NCBI GenBank assembly: GCA_032718475.1
Contig: JAUCBJ010008095.1
Span: 1 to 64,000, forward strand
Length of the DNA stretch: 64,000 nucleotides
Source: Nemertoderma westbladi
Lineage: Eukaryota; Xenacoelomorpha; Nemertodermatida; Nemertodermatidae
Reading direction: 5' to 3'
Position numbers and translations under genes: made by a program. The notes under the pieces are model-generated. The model saw only the letters and a program-made list of their open reading frames with translations, was not told the DNA's origin and did not search any database. Every line of letters starts with the position of its first letter. Position 1 is the first letter of the stretch. Below are positions 51,901-61,230 of the stretch, in pieces.

Positions 51901-53602
51901 AGATACGGAATCGCGATATGCGATGGTTGAATTGGAAATGTTGGCCATCGTGTATGCCGTACAGAAATGTCGGTTATACCTACTGGGAATAAACTTCAAT
52001 TTACTCACAGATCACAAACCATTGATACCAATATTGAACGATAAATCATTATCATCAATTGACAACCCACGATTGCTTAGAATGAAGGAGAAACTTATAC
52101 CTTACACATTTGTTACCGAATGGCAGAGTGGAGCTAACCATCATATTCCTGATGCATTATCTCGCGCCCCTGTTCAAGGGCCCAGTGAGGAAGACAAATT
52201 AGCTGAAGATGAACTACAACATCTTATCTGTGCTCATATATTCGCAATAGGGCAACAGATTGATGAGGATGAAGACCCACCAGGAATGACCTCACTCACG
52301 GATCCAATATTAACTAAACTCCGCAATTCAGCTGCCAGTGATTCAGACTATTGCGAGCTGGTACAATCTATAGAACGCGGTTTCCCTGAAAAGAAAGATG
52401 CACCAGCATACCTCCTTCCTTATTACAGCTTAACTGACAATCTATCAACAGATAACGGTCTAGCCCTCTTTGATTCCCGAATTATTATTCCAAAATGTCA
52501 AAGAAAGGAAGTATTAAGACGCCTGCATGCATCTCATCAGGGTACTGAGCGTACCAAACGGCGTGCTCGGCTTACAGTATATTGGCCCGGTCTGTCCGCA
52601 GACATCATTAATGTAGTTGGCATGTGTCAACCATGCCAAGAACGGCGGGCATCCTTACCAGCCGAGCCGCTTCTTAGGGACCCACCCCCTTCTCGACCTT
52701 TTGAACAAACCGCTGCCGATATAGGTCACCATGGTGGGAAAGCATATCTCATATATGTAGACCGTTATTCAGGTTGGCCAGAGGTAGCAGAATTTTTGCA
52801 TGAACCGGACTCCGCTAAAGTTGTTAATGTTTTAAAGCGTTTTTTTACTGCCACAGGCATTCCTGTTAAATTTAGGTCAGATGGAGGACCCCAATTTACA
52901 TCATCAACATTCAAAGCCTTTGCCAGCAATTGGGAATTTGACCATGTGCAATCCATGCCTCATTTCCCATCCAGCAATGGTCTGGCCGAATCAGCTGTAA
53001 AATCCATGAAACACCTGATTGCCACCACAGGTGGTGACATTCATAGTGATAACTTCCGTCTTGGATTACTAGAATTTCGCAATACTCCGCGTACTTCCGG
53101 ATACTCACCAGCACAATTAATTTTCGGCCGCCCTTTACGTTCCATTGTGCCTTGTCATATATCAGCCTTTGCCTCTAAATGGCTTGATGACACTCATGAA
53201 TCACAGTCCGAATCTACAAACACCGCTACAAAGAACGAATTACGCCGACCTTTGACACCCTTAACCATTGGCCAAAGTGTATGGTTTCAAAATCATTCTA
53301 CAAAACGATGGTCACAACATGGTACAGTAATAGAAAGACAAGGAAGAAACTACCTTGTGAAACTGTTGTCTGGTAGATCACTGTGGCGCAACCGCCGTCA
53401 TATACGCGCCCGTATCGATCCTACCAATCAAGATTCTGGAGGGAAGGTGCCCAATGATGATTCTCGTACACTGAATCCTCCGTCCACCCCGCGAGTTAAA
53501 TTTCATGACAACCTCACCGAGCATGAATATGACAGTAACTCGCCACCTACTCGCCAAAGTTCCCGATTAAGGAAAGCTCCAAACTATTTCGGATTTAATT
53601 AA
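48926..53602 (+). CDS. Gypsy Gag-Pol polyprotein
   Basis: 1558 codons in one frame, no stop. Gag (residues 1 to about 400) with zinc-binding CPYC…QYC (about 401-415) and CCHC knuckle CRFCKVKGHWDTVC (about 422-435). Aspartic protease PDTGAAVTLF (Asp504). RT with ICTDFTKLN, FSTVDAVKGYWQIEL and VVDD (813-816, in place of the commoner YxDD/FxDD). RNase H (LQTDASRTKGLGFAL, about 960). Integrase HHCC (about 1201-1238) and DD35E: Asp1265, Asp1319, Glu1355. C-terminal basic tail. Gag and Pol fused in one frame, with no frameshift. Every catalytic residue is present. Confidence 0.96.
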   Translation: MAEYNTPPSQRIQLTLDSADINGLVTGQSPPFFGFSEATTPSHDAIGFGPLVDLNGPPTTPVPVPRPDYKPAPINIAGLVQGFADVLATQQNQLEDQRRKDETFRRTEELRLRREDFAYFEQARQRDNERLQEFLSTALRQPRGDAPSDPDPGIHRRNLTHQPSRSSNNNLARSSLAKVPPPLSNEASMADFARWRRLWDGFVVIQRLDQVEREEQKAALNQALSPELQDLLHHGLNISSSGDDVDVDDILSAIESYLRQKRNIALDRIAFDERKQTAGESFDSFYVDLQRLGKDADLCSHCFDDRLVDRIITGGGDPEIRRRLLAKRPRPSLQDTVDFCRAEEAAQRNESSLSTSKILNISAKSSHKGQQRSFSQYRPQHRSKSRDKVKDRTPVPQSQPCPYCGKQKHKQGQYCPASNSTCRFCKVKGHWDTVCFKKKGTHKSKMNSNHSISNVESDEKLQTGTIKLSISSVDLTNNKNTPMVFVHLQTSNRMTSVGFYATPDTGAAVTLFPQTNLKDLSLSESELQSTSVKLSNADGGDIDCIGTFLCKITLGNRHSTVRAYVCNSAKHILLDWTVCQELGIISADFPSQESTLYVSHIPELNSLKGLPNTPTDSETNAIKESIMKEYSDVFSTEGALKPMNGEPMQIHLKDDAQPFAISTARPVSLAIRDRVKAEINRMVEQGIIAPIGDVVTQWCHPLVAVIHQSGKLRICTDFTKLNKYCIRPYHPMVTPKAAIDGISSGDKYFSTVDAVKGYWQIELAEECQHLTTFICSEGRFKYLRAPMGLSSTGDEYNHRGDLAFSGLSNYEKVVDDILIHTTDFHEHVNSVLQVLQRCRQNGITLNPTKFQFARSEVKFVGYKVGRDGIKADPSKLSAIREFPEPHGIRDLRSFFGIVNQLGMFSRDISAAAEPLRPLLKKSNQFSWNSNHAEAFTKVKEALCTPAVLQPFDPNLPTVLQTDASRTKGLGFALLQRHCNGLHLVQCGSRFISDTESRYAMVELEMLAIVYAVQKCRLYLLGINFNLLTDHKPLIPILNDKSLSSIDNPRLLRMKEKLIPYTFVTEWQSGANHHIPDALSRAPVQGPSEEDKLAEDELQHLICAHIFAIGQQIDEDEDPPGMTSLTDPILTKLRNSAASDSDYCELVQSIERGFPEKKDAPAYLLPYYSLTDNLSTDNGLALFDSRIIIPKCQRKEVLRRLHASHQGTERTKRRARLTVYWPGLSADIINVVGMCQPCQERRASLPAEPLLRDPPPSRPFEQTAADIGHHGGKAYLIYVDRYSGWPEVAEFLHEPDSAKVVNVLKRFFTATGIPVKFRSDGGPQFTSSTFKAFASNWEFDHVQSMPHFPSSNGLAESAVKSMKHLIATTGGDIHSDNFRLGLLEFRNTPRTSGYSPAQLIFGRPLRSIVPCHISAFASKWLDDTHESQSESTNTATKNELRRPLTPLTIGQSVWFQNHSTKRWSQHGTVIERQGRNYLVKLLSGRSLWRNRRHIRARIDPTNQDSGGKVPNDDSRTLNPPSTPRVKFHDNLTEHEYDSNSPPTRQSSRLRKAPNYFGFN

Positions 53603-53682
53603 CAGCTTTACGATTCTAAACCGAAAGTAAATAACTGGAACAATGAACTGAAGGTAATTAACTGAAAAGAATCATTTCATCT

Positions 53683-53694
53683 CGATAGGGGAGT
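53683..53694 (+). promoter_or_regulatory. Putative Gypsy polypurine tract
   Basis: ATAGGGGAGT directly before the 3' LTR; the expected primer site for plus-strand synthesis. Confidence 0.65.
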
Positions 53695-53948
53695 TGATGT
53701 GATTTCATATATTCAATATTTACATGTACTTATATCTTATATCTAGTTAGGTCGTCCCTGATATTGTAACTGTCAATCATATACAATACCGGTACTCCAG
53801 TATTGTACTTGTGTCGTACTTCAGTACTTGTCATATCTGCATGTCAATACATTCTGCTTGTGTCTTTCTTATCATACTACAGTGTTGTATAATCCAGCCT
53901 AATATATAGAACCTGCATACCTAAACTGCATTTTCATATATCATAACA
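53695..53948 (+). repeat. Gypsy 3' LTR
   Basis: One extra T relative to the 5' LTR (GCATTTTCATATA versus GCATTTCATATA). Followed by the CTAGT target copy. Confidence 0.97.
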
Positions 53949-54857
53949 CTAGTCAATTAAAATATCGCAGTATTTACCGATATTCTTAAAAGGACGATTT
54001 TATAGAATTAAGGATCCTGAGTTCCCAGACATGCTCTGGAATAAAATTTGTGTCAATTTAACATCAAATAATAAAATTCACGGGAATAAATTTAAATTCA
54101 TATTCAAATGAATTTCATAAATTGTCATTTTTTGCAATTTATAACATTCCCAAAATTCTAGTAATTAATAGATCATGGGAGCGGAGATTCATATTGAGTG
54201 TATTAAAGTGCGAGAATCTCCAACATATAGTCAATAGCCGATAAAATTTATAAAATCATGCATAAAGAGGATATTGACAACTAAAGAATTACTATTAAAT
54301 AACATCCCAGATCTGTATGCATGAGAATTACCCTAATTCTACCGCTAGTTTTCCATAATGTCACCATGGCAACACCCACGCTAGAATTAGAAGCAAGTTA
54401 AAGGAACAATAAAAGGCTTGCCCCATTGCGTAGCCTAAGAGGATACATAGCGCACTATTAGTATCCAAGGATACATAGTAATAACGTGACATTCTGGAAG
54501 ACACTGACTAACGGACAAATGGCCTGCATGTGTGCAGTAAGTAATGATTGTATGGAATTTGTGCGTTTATAGGTGAATGTTACTACTAAAGTGTGTTTAC
54601 AGTAGCTAATCGCAATTGTAAAGTAGCCCTAACTCTACCGAGATAACCTCAAGTGGATTCAAGCCTTTGGGATGGACAGTGGTGGGACTTGTGCCGGTTA
54701 TCGTTGTCGTGCTGTTGCTACATGTTGGCGTAAACACCGCGACAACGGTACATCGGCGCTGAGAAACCCACTGTCCGGGGGCAAAGACTAGTAGGCAGCG
54801 ACGCCCACTTGCCTAAATATTGACTCATACTAATATTAATAAACTCAGATAGCAGAT
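53949..54857 (+). other. BEL-A copy 2 spacer, part after the Gypsy insert
   Basis: Continues the spacer, homologous to 9090-9990 of copy 1 in reverse. Carries the second hairpin block (53949-54060; CCAGACATGCTCTGGAATAAA). No coding signal until 54858. Confidence 0.75.
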
Positions 54858-55256
54858 ATGACGGAATTAATAGAAGATGATCTTGGTATCAGGGAACGAT
54901 ATACTCTACCTTTACAAGCATTTGTGGATAGCTTGATACGCGGTGAAGCCGATCCAACCATTACGGAGGACGATGGTCGTTATATCGAACCGCCGATGTC
55001 CCAAGAGCAACTTACGCGTGAATTGGACTATCGAAAATTAACCGCTCGCTATACGCATCGTAATGGTACGTATATGGACTTCCTAACTACTGGCCATCCT
55101 ATCGATTTACATGATACGGACGATGTATACACCGAAAGGGAAATGGTTCTATTTAAATATCATACCCAGCGGAGTCGTAACGATAAACCGAGAATAGATC
55201 ACGAAAATTATATTCGTAACAGACTGGGAAGACGAACCAATATGCCTAGAATCTGA
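54858..55256 (+). pseudogene. BEL-A accessory polyprotein, N-terminal part (copy 2)
   Basis: 132 codons from ATG 54858, ending at TGA 55254-55256; acidic, soluble, no signal peptide. Segments ERYTLPLQAFVDSLIRG, MDFLTTGHPIDLHDTDDV and KYHTQRSR match copy 1 (9084-8639). The same phase stays open after the TGA to 55580, so the stop may be a nonsense mutation or deletion scar. Relative to copy 1 the following several hundred bases (Cys/Pro segment) are missing. Function unknown. Confidence 0.6.
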
Positions 55257-55292
55257 GGAGATTCAGCCTATCGCGCCCGGAACAACGACAAC

Positions 55293-55583
55293 GATTACCT
55301 CCTAGAATGGTATCAAGGTCCACAGTGTCTCACTGCGTACGATTATCGCCATGCCAACTATGTTTCTCGGCAACGTTGTCGGTTATGCGCATCGAGAGAC
55401 CATGTTACGCCCATGGACACAAACGTCCGCTGTTCCTATTTCCACGAACAACCGACGATGGAAATTTATTGCGCGTATTACAGACTCAATAACTTGCACA
55501 TTTTTGCGGTTTGCCCTCAATTTATGACTCAATGTCACCATTGTCAACTAAAGGGACGCGCCAGTTTCGATTGCCCTTTTTAG
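55293..55583 (+). pseudogene. Degenerate zinc-knuckle segment of the BEL-A accessory polyprotein
   Basis: In phase with 54858-55256. Reads CRLCASRDHVT…C, then YCAYYRLNNLHIFAVC, then QCHHCQLKGRASFDC, stopping at TAG 55581-55583. Spacing and flanks (FMTQC, QLKGRASFDC) match the three knuckles of BEL-B (FMAQC, NIKGHRASEC), but the third-knuckle His is Arg and the second is degenerate. Clear common ancestry; probably non-functional in this copy. Confidence 0.6.
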
Positions 55584-55823
55584 TCACGATTTGGAAAGCG
55601 TAGATGAAATGATCACACTACGTTACATCAGAGCTTGGGAAGCGAACGCTGATTTACATTGTGATTCGCGCCATCGTTATTATCCTGGACGCGCTTATGA
55701 AGGAGTTTATGCGTTCCATCCTTATTCCATCCTTATCTATTCGCTTCTGTCGAACAGAAATCACGCATATCGAGTTACGAACTACTGAAGCGCGTCGGAG
55801 AATGTATTTCAACCAAGTTCGTA

Positions 55824-56318
55824 CGCAAATTTCTCAGGAGGGTTAATCCTAGCAACCTTCATTCCTATAACTTAATCAGTTATATCCGTCAGGACCCGGA
55901 CTATGGAGACTTATTTGTTAACTCATACCCCGAGTTACAGGAAGTATATCGACGGCCTTACGAATACCGAGCCCGCGAACGCGAGTTGGAAAGAACCATT
56001 AAACCCAGGAAGTTTCTAACTGCCTATGGTCCACCTACGGCTCTCGTTCAGACCACTCGTAAAGGACCCGTAAGAGCGGCTGTCCTAAAACGCGCTCTAA
56101 AGGCCGCTAGACCCCTCTCCCCCGACGTTGATGTCAATCAACTCGGCACTTCGACTGGCGGATACACCGACCATAATCCTATACCCTCTGATGCAATCAT
56201 ATTGCACCCTTCACCCAGGAGTTATAGCCCTCCTTGTAAAGTGGCTCGCCCCAAAGAGAAAAAGACTCTGGCTAGCTTTAAAAAACTGCGTAAACGCCGT
56301 CCGCGTAAGAAAGATTAA
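55824..56318 (+). pseudogene. BEL-A accessory polyprotein, C-terminal part (copy 2)
   Basis: Open from about 55824 (RKFLRRVNPSN) through ELQEVYRRPYEYRARER to a Pro/Ser/Lys/Arg-rich tail ending in RKKD; an ATG lies at 55986. The C-terminal 110 residues align with 5074-5490. A phase shift near 55820 separates it from coding sequence upstream (about 55660-55820). It ends 78 bp before the 3' LTR. Confidence 0.6.
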
Positions 56319-56396
56319 CTGTTTAGAGTATTTACGTATATTAGAAACTGTGATTTTGTATATTTTATAGACTTAAATCCCATTTTCTGGGAGCGG

Positions 56397-57594
56397 TGTA
56401 AAAGCTTTTGTGGGATAACTGGTTCGTTTGCCTTGCTGGCCAGTTCCCCCCGGTCGCTAGAATACTCTAAAAAGGGATCTATAGCTAAAATAGTGCAAGC
56501 TACCAGCTTATTGGCTGATTTGCTGTACGAAGGTATCTGGGCTCCGTTTAATCGGCCAACCAGCCTAGGAAAGTTGCGTCATAGCCCTGTTTCTGTATCT
56601 GCCAATAGAATTTGAGTTGGCGTTGATTTTGACCTATCCCAGAGCTACTGAACTGAATTTCCTATCTGTATGCTCATCCTCTGTGTTGGACGGGAGCTTC
56701 GTGGAATAAGGGTAGTTGGTATCCTCGTATAGAGTAGTAGTCATATGATTCTGTTGTTGTGTTCCCATTTTTTCGCCATAACACCGGCTTTTGGAACAAC
56801 TCTAGCAAAAACTGCTTAGATTATAGAAAAGTATAACTGTTACCGGCGGTGTTACCTCACTTAATTTAACGGCACGGCACGGACTTTAATTACTAATCAT
56901 ATTGTTTGTACTGTTATTTACCGTCAGTTATTAATTGTATCGATTTGTTGATGAAATATTGTCATTTGGAGAATATTGATAAATCACCCAAATTTCCCAA
57001 TTTTCTTGATACACTACAGGTTAGAGAGACAGGCTATATATAACAATTGCGATTTATATCAATGTGGTGTGTATTGAATCTAATGTTATTTAGTAGACAC
57101 TACCTGAGTCAATTGCTGTTCTCTTTATGTGTGATCAAATATACTGACGGTCGGCAGAATAGTGTGCATGATTGTGAGTGTGACTGGTAACAAAGCATTT
57201 CCTAAAGAATGCGCCTTATACTTTAATCATAAGCCTTATCGTTGCGTTTAGTATAAGTCCTAGCTCTGTTTAAATAGATAGAGCACCTCGTCCTAAAGGA
57301 ACTGTTAATATTTCCCGAAAGTTAATAATATCTGTCAGAAATTACATATTAGCGATCAATCGAATAATACAGTAGGCTTACACTGCAACCTTACACTGCA
57401 ATAATAAAATCTAAGCATCCGAATTCAGCCTCCCGGGTGTATCCATCGGGTGAATGATCGCGCATGGGCTGGCTTCGGCTAATGTTTTGTTTATTAGCAT
57501 AAAATATTGTCGTATGCTAAAGGTGTGTTAATTAACTAAAAGACATATAAATTTTGGCAGGTTAAACTGCTAAAGGTCTTCAAAAGCGCGAACA
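56397..57594 (+). repeat. BEL-A copy 2 3' LTR (1198 bp)
   Basis: Partner of 36329-37524. The GGGAGCGG purine tract at 56389-56396 directly precedes it and is the likely plus-strand primer. Confidence 0.92.
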
Positions 57595-58942
57595 GATATT
57601 ATTACTTTATAGGGCTATTATTACTAGGTACTTTATATTATTATTAGGTTCTTACATTATATTACTAGTAGGTACTTTATGTTATTACTTTATTATTTAT
57701 TACGATTGCCGACCCAATATTCCCCACCCCTGGGGAAACTAGGCGAATCAATATCCCGCCTCAATGTTAAATTCTCAATTTAGGGAAAGGAGCAGGTTAC
57801 AGTGGCACGTTATTTTAAACAAAACAATAAACTAAACATAACATAACAGGTTACAGTTTTATTTTTGAGAGTAATCAGCTGTTATTTGCGTCGAATTTCA
57901 CCTGGAGATGGATGAATTTTTATTGCGTCCAGTTTCCCCCCCCCCCCCCCCCTTATTTTGTCCCCTTCCCGTTATTCGGAGGAATTTAGTTTGTGCTGCC
58001 TTATCACCAGAATGTGAGTCGCGCCGTTTCTGCCTTTCCATAGATCGCCTTTGTACTCCATTAAGAAGGGTGTTTGCTAGGGTACAGCAATCAGCTATTG
58101 GTGGCAGTTGGGATATACCGTAATAGACCGCAATAATGTGTATTACTTGAGTTAGTTGTTTGTAGTACCGTATAGGTATAGTTCCATCATGTACAGCATC
58201 CACCCATGCAGCAGACGCCATGGTCCTGGTCCACCATACCAGGTGATGCGGAGTAAGTTGTAATCCACCACGAGTTAGGGCTTGGGTAAATATATTATCC
58301 TCCTCTTAAATATCACCACTGATGTCTAACTCTGGGATTACCTTTACCAGGAATCCTGCGACGTATCCAGCTGCCTGAAACTCATCATAACTGACTTCAA
58401 TATCCACTAGCTGTTAAATTTTTCTCAGCATTTCCGTTGTTATTAGGACATACTTTCGGATGTTCAGGTGCTTTCAAAGTGCATGGGATATCGTCTAATA
58501 GAACAAAGTCTAAAGTATAAACTCAAGCTGAGACTTATATTTGGATGACTCAAGATCAATCGCGGCATTAACGTACTCCTTAGCTTTCGTAAGTAGCGAT
58601 GTCGTAGTACCAACATTACGTTTCACGACTGCAATGACTTCTTCCAACTGAGACCAACGTATAAGTTGGCTATTACGAGCGAGGCAATGCGAAAACCCCA
58701 AGCTGCAACCCAGCTGATCAACCGCCGATCGGCTGATACAAACATGTCCGAGGAAAGTTGACTCTTTGATGAAAGTGAAACCTGTCCAATATACTGTATA
58801 CTTCGTTATGGAAAAAGAAGAGCAATACTTGGAACTGCGATAGTTTCACAAAAATGTCAGTACGCGACCGTATCCTGCAATTCCCTTTAGCCACGTAGAA
58901 ACAACAGGCAGGCAGGTTCAGTCAGCTGCAAAAAGCCCCCAA
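57595..58942. other. Flanking DNA right of BEL-A copy 2
   Basis: Starts with TATTAC/TTTAT-rich low-complexity sequence (57595-57700), has a 17-base C run (57936-57952), and otherwise shows only short minus-strand frames (58221-57898, 58701-58510) with no recognisable domain. The second could be a downstream exon of the THAP gene, but nothing supports that directly. Confidence 0.45.
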
Positions 58943-59323
58943 TTAAATCTCACTCCATGCACTCATTGAGTAACTGAAGTTGGCGTTCCTCAATGTGAGG
59001 GATGTCTCGTGGAGTGGGGGGTCGCGGCGGAACTCACGATAAGGGAAGTCCAGGGAAGTATATCGGAATATTGTTGGTCGCAAGGAACCGCCAGGGACTT
59101 TCTTGTGCGGAATTCCCTTGGAAAACTCTGGCCACTGTTGAGTACAAATGACGGCAGTGCTTCCATACTTAAACAGAGAGCCGTCATCTGCACTGCATCG
59201 TGGTAGGCCTAGTGCGGCGATCCACTGATCTCGTTCGGCATCGACAGGAGGAAGTTTCACTACACGAACGGGATTTCCTGCGTAATTGCCGTCGCAGCCA
59301 AATACGCAACAATAATTAGGCAT
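58943..59323 (-). CDS. THAP-type zinc-finger protein, probable first coding exon
   Basis: From MPNYCCVFGC (start 59323): Cys6/Cys10, PPVDAERDQWIAAL with the conserved Trp, Cys60, and a SLRPTIF end in place of the usual AVPTIF; about 86 residues as in THAP domains. At the C2CH His the sequence is CTQQW, so the metal ligand is Gln63. On the minus strand ATC/GTGAGT near 59038 is a good splice donor, so coding probably leaves this frame there rather than at 58943. THAP proteins bind DNA in the nucleus, and many come from P-element-like transposases. Host gene or transposase relic cannot be told apart. Confidence 0.6.
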   Translation of the reverse strand: MPNYCCVFGCDGNYAGNPVRVVKLPPVDAERDQWIAALGLPRCSADDGSLFKYGSTAVICTQQWPEFSKGIPHKKVPGGSLRPTIFRYTSLDFPYREFRRDPPLHETSLTLRNANFSYSMSAWSEI

Positions 59324-59380
59324 AATAATAATAAATAACTTGTTCTGTTGGTAGTTTAGCCTAATGTTGTAATACGGCAC

Positions 59381-59805
59381 CTTAAATACCTACCTATCAG
59401 CCTATAGCAGTATAGTAATTGATTTAATTACTACCAAATGGTACCACCTACCGGTAGGCCTACCTGTACCGGAACGGTCGCGGTACCGTACCGGTAGCAT
59501 CATACTGTCATACGAGTACGGGCTACCACTGTACCAGGGTAGGGCCATACAGCCGTCCAGTTGAATGTACTGTAACTAGACTATCTGACTTTCTAACTGT
59601 ACTATTCCCATATACCAGAGGTAGCGGTAGGACTATAATACAGCTATATGCTATAAGGCTATAACTATTCATTCTACGGTAGTACAGTAGTACAGTAGTA
59701 GGCTATTCAGGTAGTACAGCTTACAGCAGTATGAAATTAATGGACTTCGCTAGCGAAGTCGGATCAGGCAGTGTGCCAGTCCTGTAGTATAGTAGTCCTT
59801 GGGTA
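59381..59805. other. Non-coding stretch with ACCGGT and GTA-rich repeats
   Basis: ACCGGTA/GGTACC-rich sequence (59440-59500), short AGTACAGT repeats (59680-59700), and a perfect 18-bp palindrome GACTTCGCTAGCGAAGTC at 59743-59760. No gene seen. Confidence 0.6.
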
Positions 59806-59815
59806 CAGTAAATCA

Positions 59816-60839
59816 TAACAGGTCATGCAGCGCGCGGATTCCTGAAATTAGCGGAGGCCGATCGTTTCCCTATTTATGACACTATTTTCATAATATTTTC
59901 TTAGAAACCTCTCTTATGCAACTTTGGTTAGGTGGATATGATGACTAGGGTTCATAGAAATGTAATAAAATATCTTTCTGGAATTTTTTATCTTGTAGTT
60001 GCCAAGGTAACCGGGTGCAAAGTTCAAATTTCGAGCGCCTGTAATTCAAGACGACGATGGATTCTGTTCTTGAGATTTGGTATATGAGTAAAGGGAATAA
60101 AAGTCTATCAAAATATTTTAAATTTAAATTTATTTTCAATCCCGTTTCCATGGTGACGGGAATTACGATAATGTCCCATATGACCGCCAGATAGAAATTG
60201 GGCTACTATTTACTACTTATATAATTTTAAACAAACATGCCTGGTGGCTGTCCTTTATTTCTAATAATTGCTAACCGAAATTTAATATTCTGGAATGTCA
60301 AAATCATGCTATCACAGGTCTTGCTCTCTGATTGGACAGTTTAGTTTATTGGTAAATATTGACTTTTAAAAATATGATTCACAATTGACGAATTATAAAA
60401 TAAAATGTTGGCAATTTTAACATATTATTTAGACTGACAACCGAAATAAAAAGGGTGTTTTATAGAATTGGTAGACAATTTTTAAAATTTTTCATTATAC
60501 GTATTTCCATGGCAACGGAAATGTAAACAAATTCAAATGTAAAATATTTTGATAGACTTTGATTTCTTTTAATCACCTACCAAATCTCAAGGGAAGAATC
60601 CATTGTCGCCTTGAAATACAGGCAAGTTTTAACTTTGCACCCGGTTACCTTGGCAACTACAAGATAAAAATTCCAGAGACATTTTATTACATTTCTGTGA
60701 ACCCTGGTCATCATATCCACCTAACAAAAGTAGCATAAAAGAAGTTTCTAAGGAAATATTATGAAAATAGTGCCATAAATAGGGAAAAGATCGGCCCACG
60801 CTAATTTCAACAATCCGCTCGCTGCATGACCTCACCTTG
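59816..60839. mobile_element. Foldback element, about 1.0 kb
   Basis: Two arms of about 350 bp (59816-60172 and 60498-60839) are inverted, diverged copies: for example GCCAAGGTAACCGGGTGCAA near 60001 mirrors TTGCACCCGGTTACCTTGGC near 60634, and GGTCATGCAGCG mirrors CGCTGCATGACC at the outer edges. AGTAAATCA occurs just outside both ends (59807-59815, 60840-60848), a likely 9-bp target duplication. No coding sequence. A 9-bp duplication suits Mutator-like or foldback elements. Confidence 0.7.
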
Positions 60840-61004
60840 AGTAAATCAGAGCGTTTAAACTAAGATTTTCCCGCGCTTGTGTATAAACCCCTCAATGTCA
60901 GCCGGAACTCGATGAATTTAAAAACGGTTTTTTTTCAAATTCGTGATCAGCACACCTTTTTACATTTTATGATCGTGTTTATATAAATTTTTTTTTGAGT
61001 CACC

Positions 61005-61230
61005 AACCCTACTGTTTGGGTCCGCTATAGAGCCTTTGCCTTTGTACAGGATTTTTATAAAGTTCTGTTTCCAAATGGCCGGAAGTCTACCTGCATCGAG
61101 ACAAAGGTTAAATAGTGCAGTTAAAATGGTGATAATTAGAGGCAGTGCCTGTTTGGCGTGTTCATAATGTAAACGATCTGGGCCACATGCTTTCTTATTG
61201 GCGGTAGAGCGTTTTTAACTGTATTTTTAT
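61005..61230 (-). pseudogene. LINE reverse-transcriptase fragment (third LINE type)
   Basis: On the minus strand: NKKACGPDRLHYEHAK, then ILTALFNLCLDAGRLPAIWK and KILYKGKGSIADPNS, the N-terminal RT motifs of jockey/CR1-like LINEs. About 70 codons, no further RT motifs. It differs from LINE-1 and LINE-2. Confidence 0.7.

Larger units (their letters stand above)
48582..53948 (+). mobile_element. Ty3/Gypsy LTR retrotransposon, complete and young
   Basis: LTRs 48582-48834 (253 bp) and 53695-53948 (254 bp) differ by about one base. Five-base target duplication CTAGT at 48577-48581 and 53949-53953. One intact gag-pol frame. It interrupts the spacer of BEL-A copy 2 at a site that copy 1 (near 9990) has uninterrupted. 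All features point to a recent insertion that may still be capable of moving. Confidence 0.96.
36329..57594 (+). mobile_element. BEL-A copy 2: near-complete giant BEL/Pao retrotransposon, with nested Gypsy element
   Basis: LTRs at 36329-37524 and 56397-57594 are nearly identical and in the same orientation. Between them: leader, gag-pol, spacer, accessory region. Without the Gypsy insert (and one target copy) the element is about 15.9 kb, large for BEL/Pao. The five bases left of the 5' LTR (CCTTG) do not match those right of the 3' LTR (GATAT), so no target duplication is seen. Confidence 0.9.

Noticed and set aside
54858-56318. Envelope glycoprotein gene, from its position after pol.
   Set aside because: No signal peptide, membrane span or glycoprotein pattern; the product is soluble, charged and has knuckle-like motifs.
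36329-57594. A giant virus-like or Maverick-type element.
   Set aside because: No protein-primed polymerase, capsid or packaging ATPase; direct LTRs and BEL pol explain it.
58510-58701. Minus-strand frame as a second THAP exon.
   Set aside because: No acceptor site or family match could be supported; too short to call.
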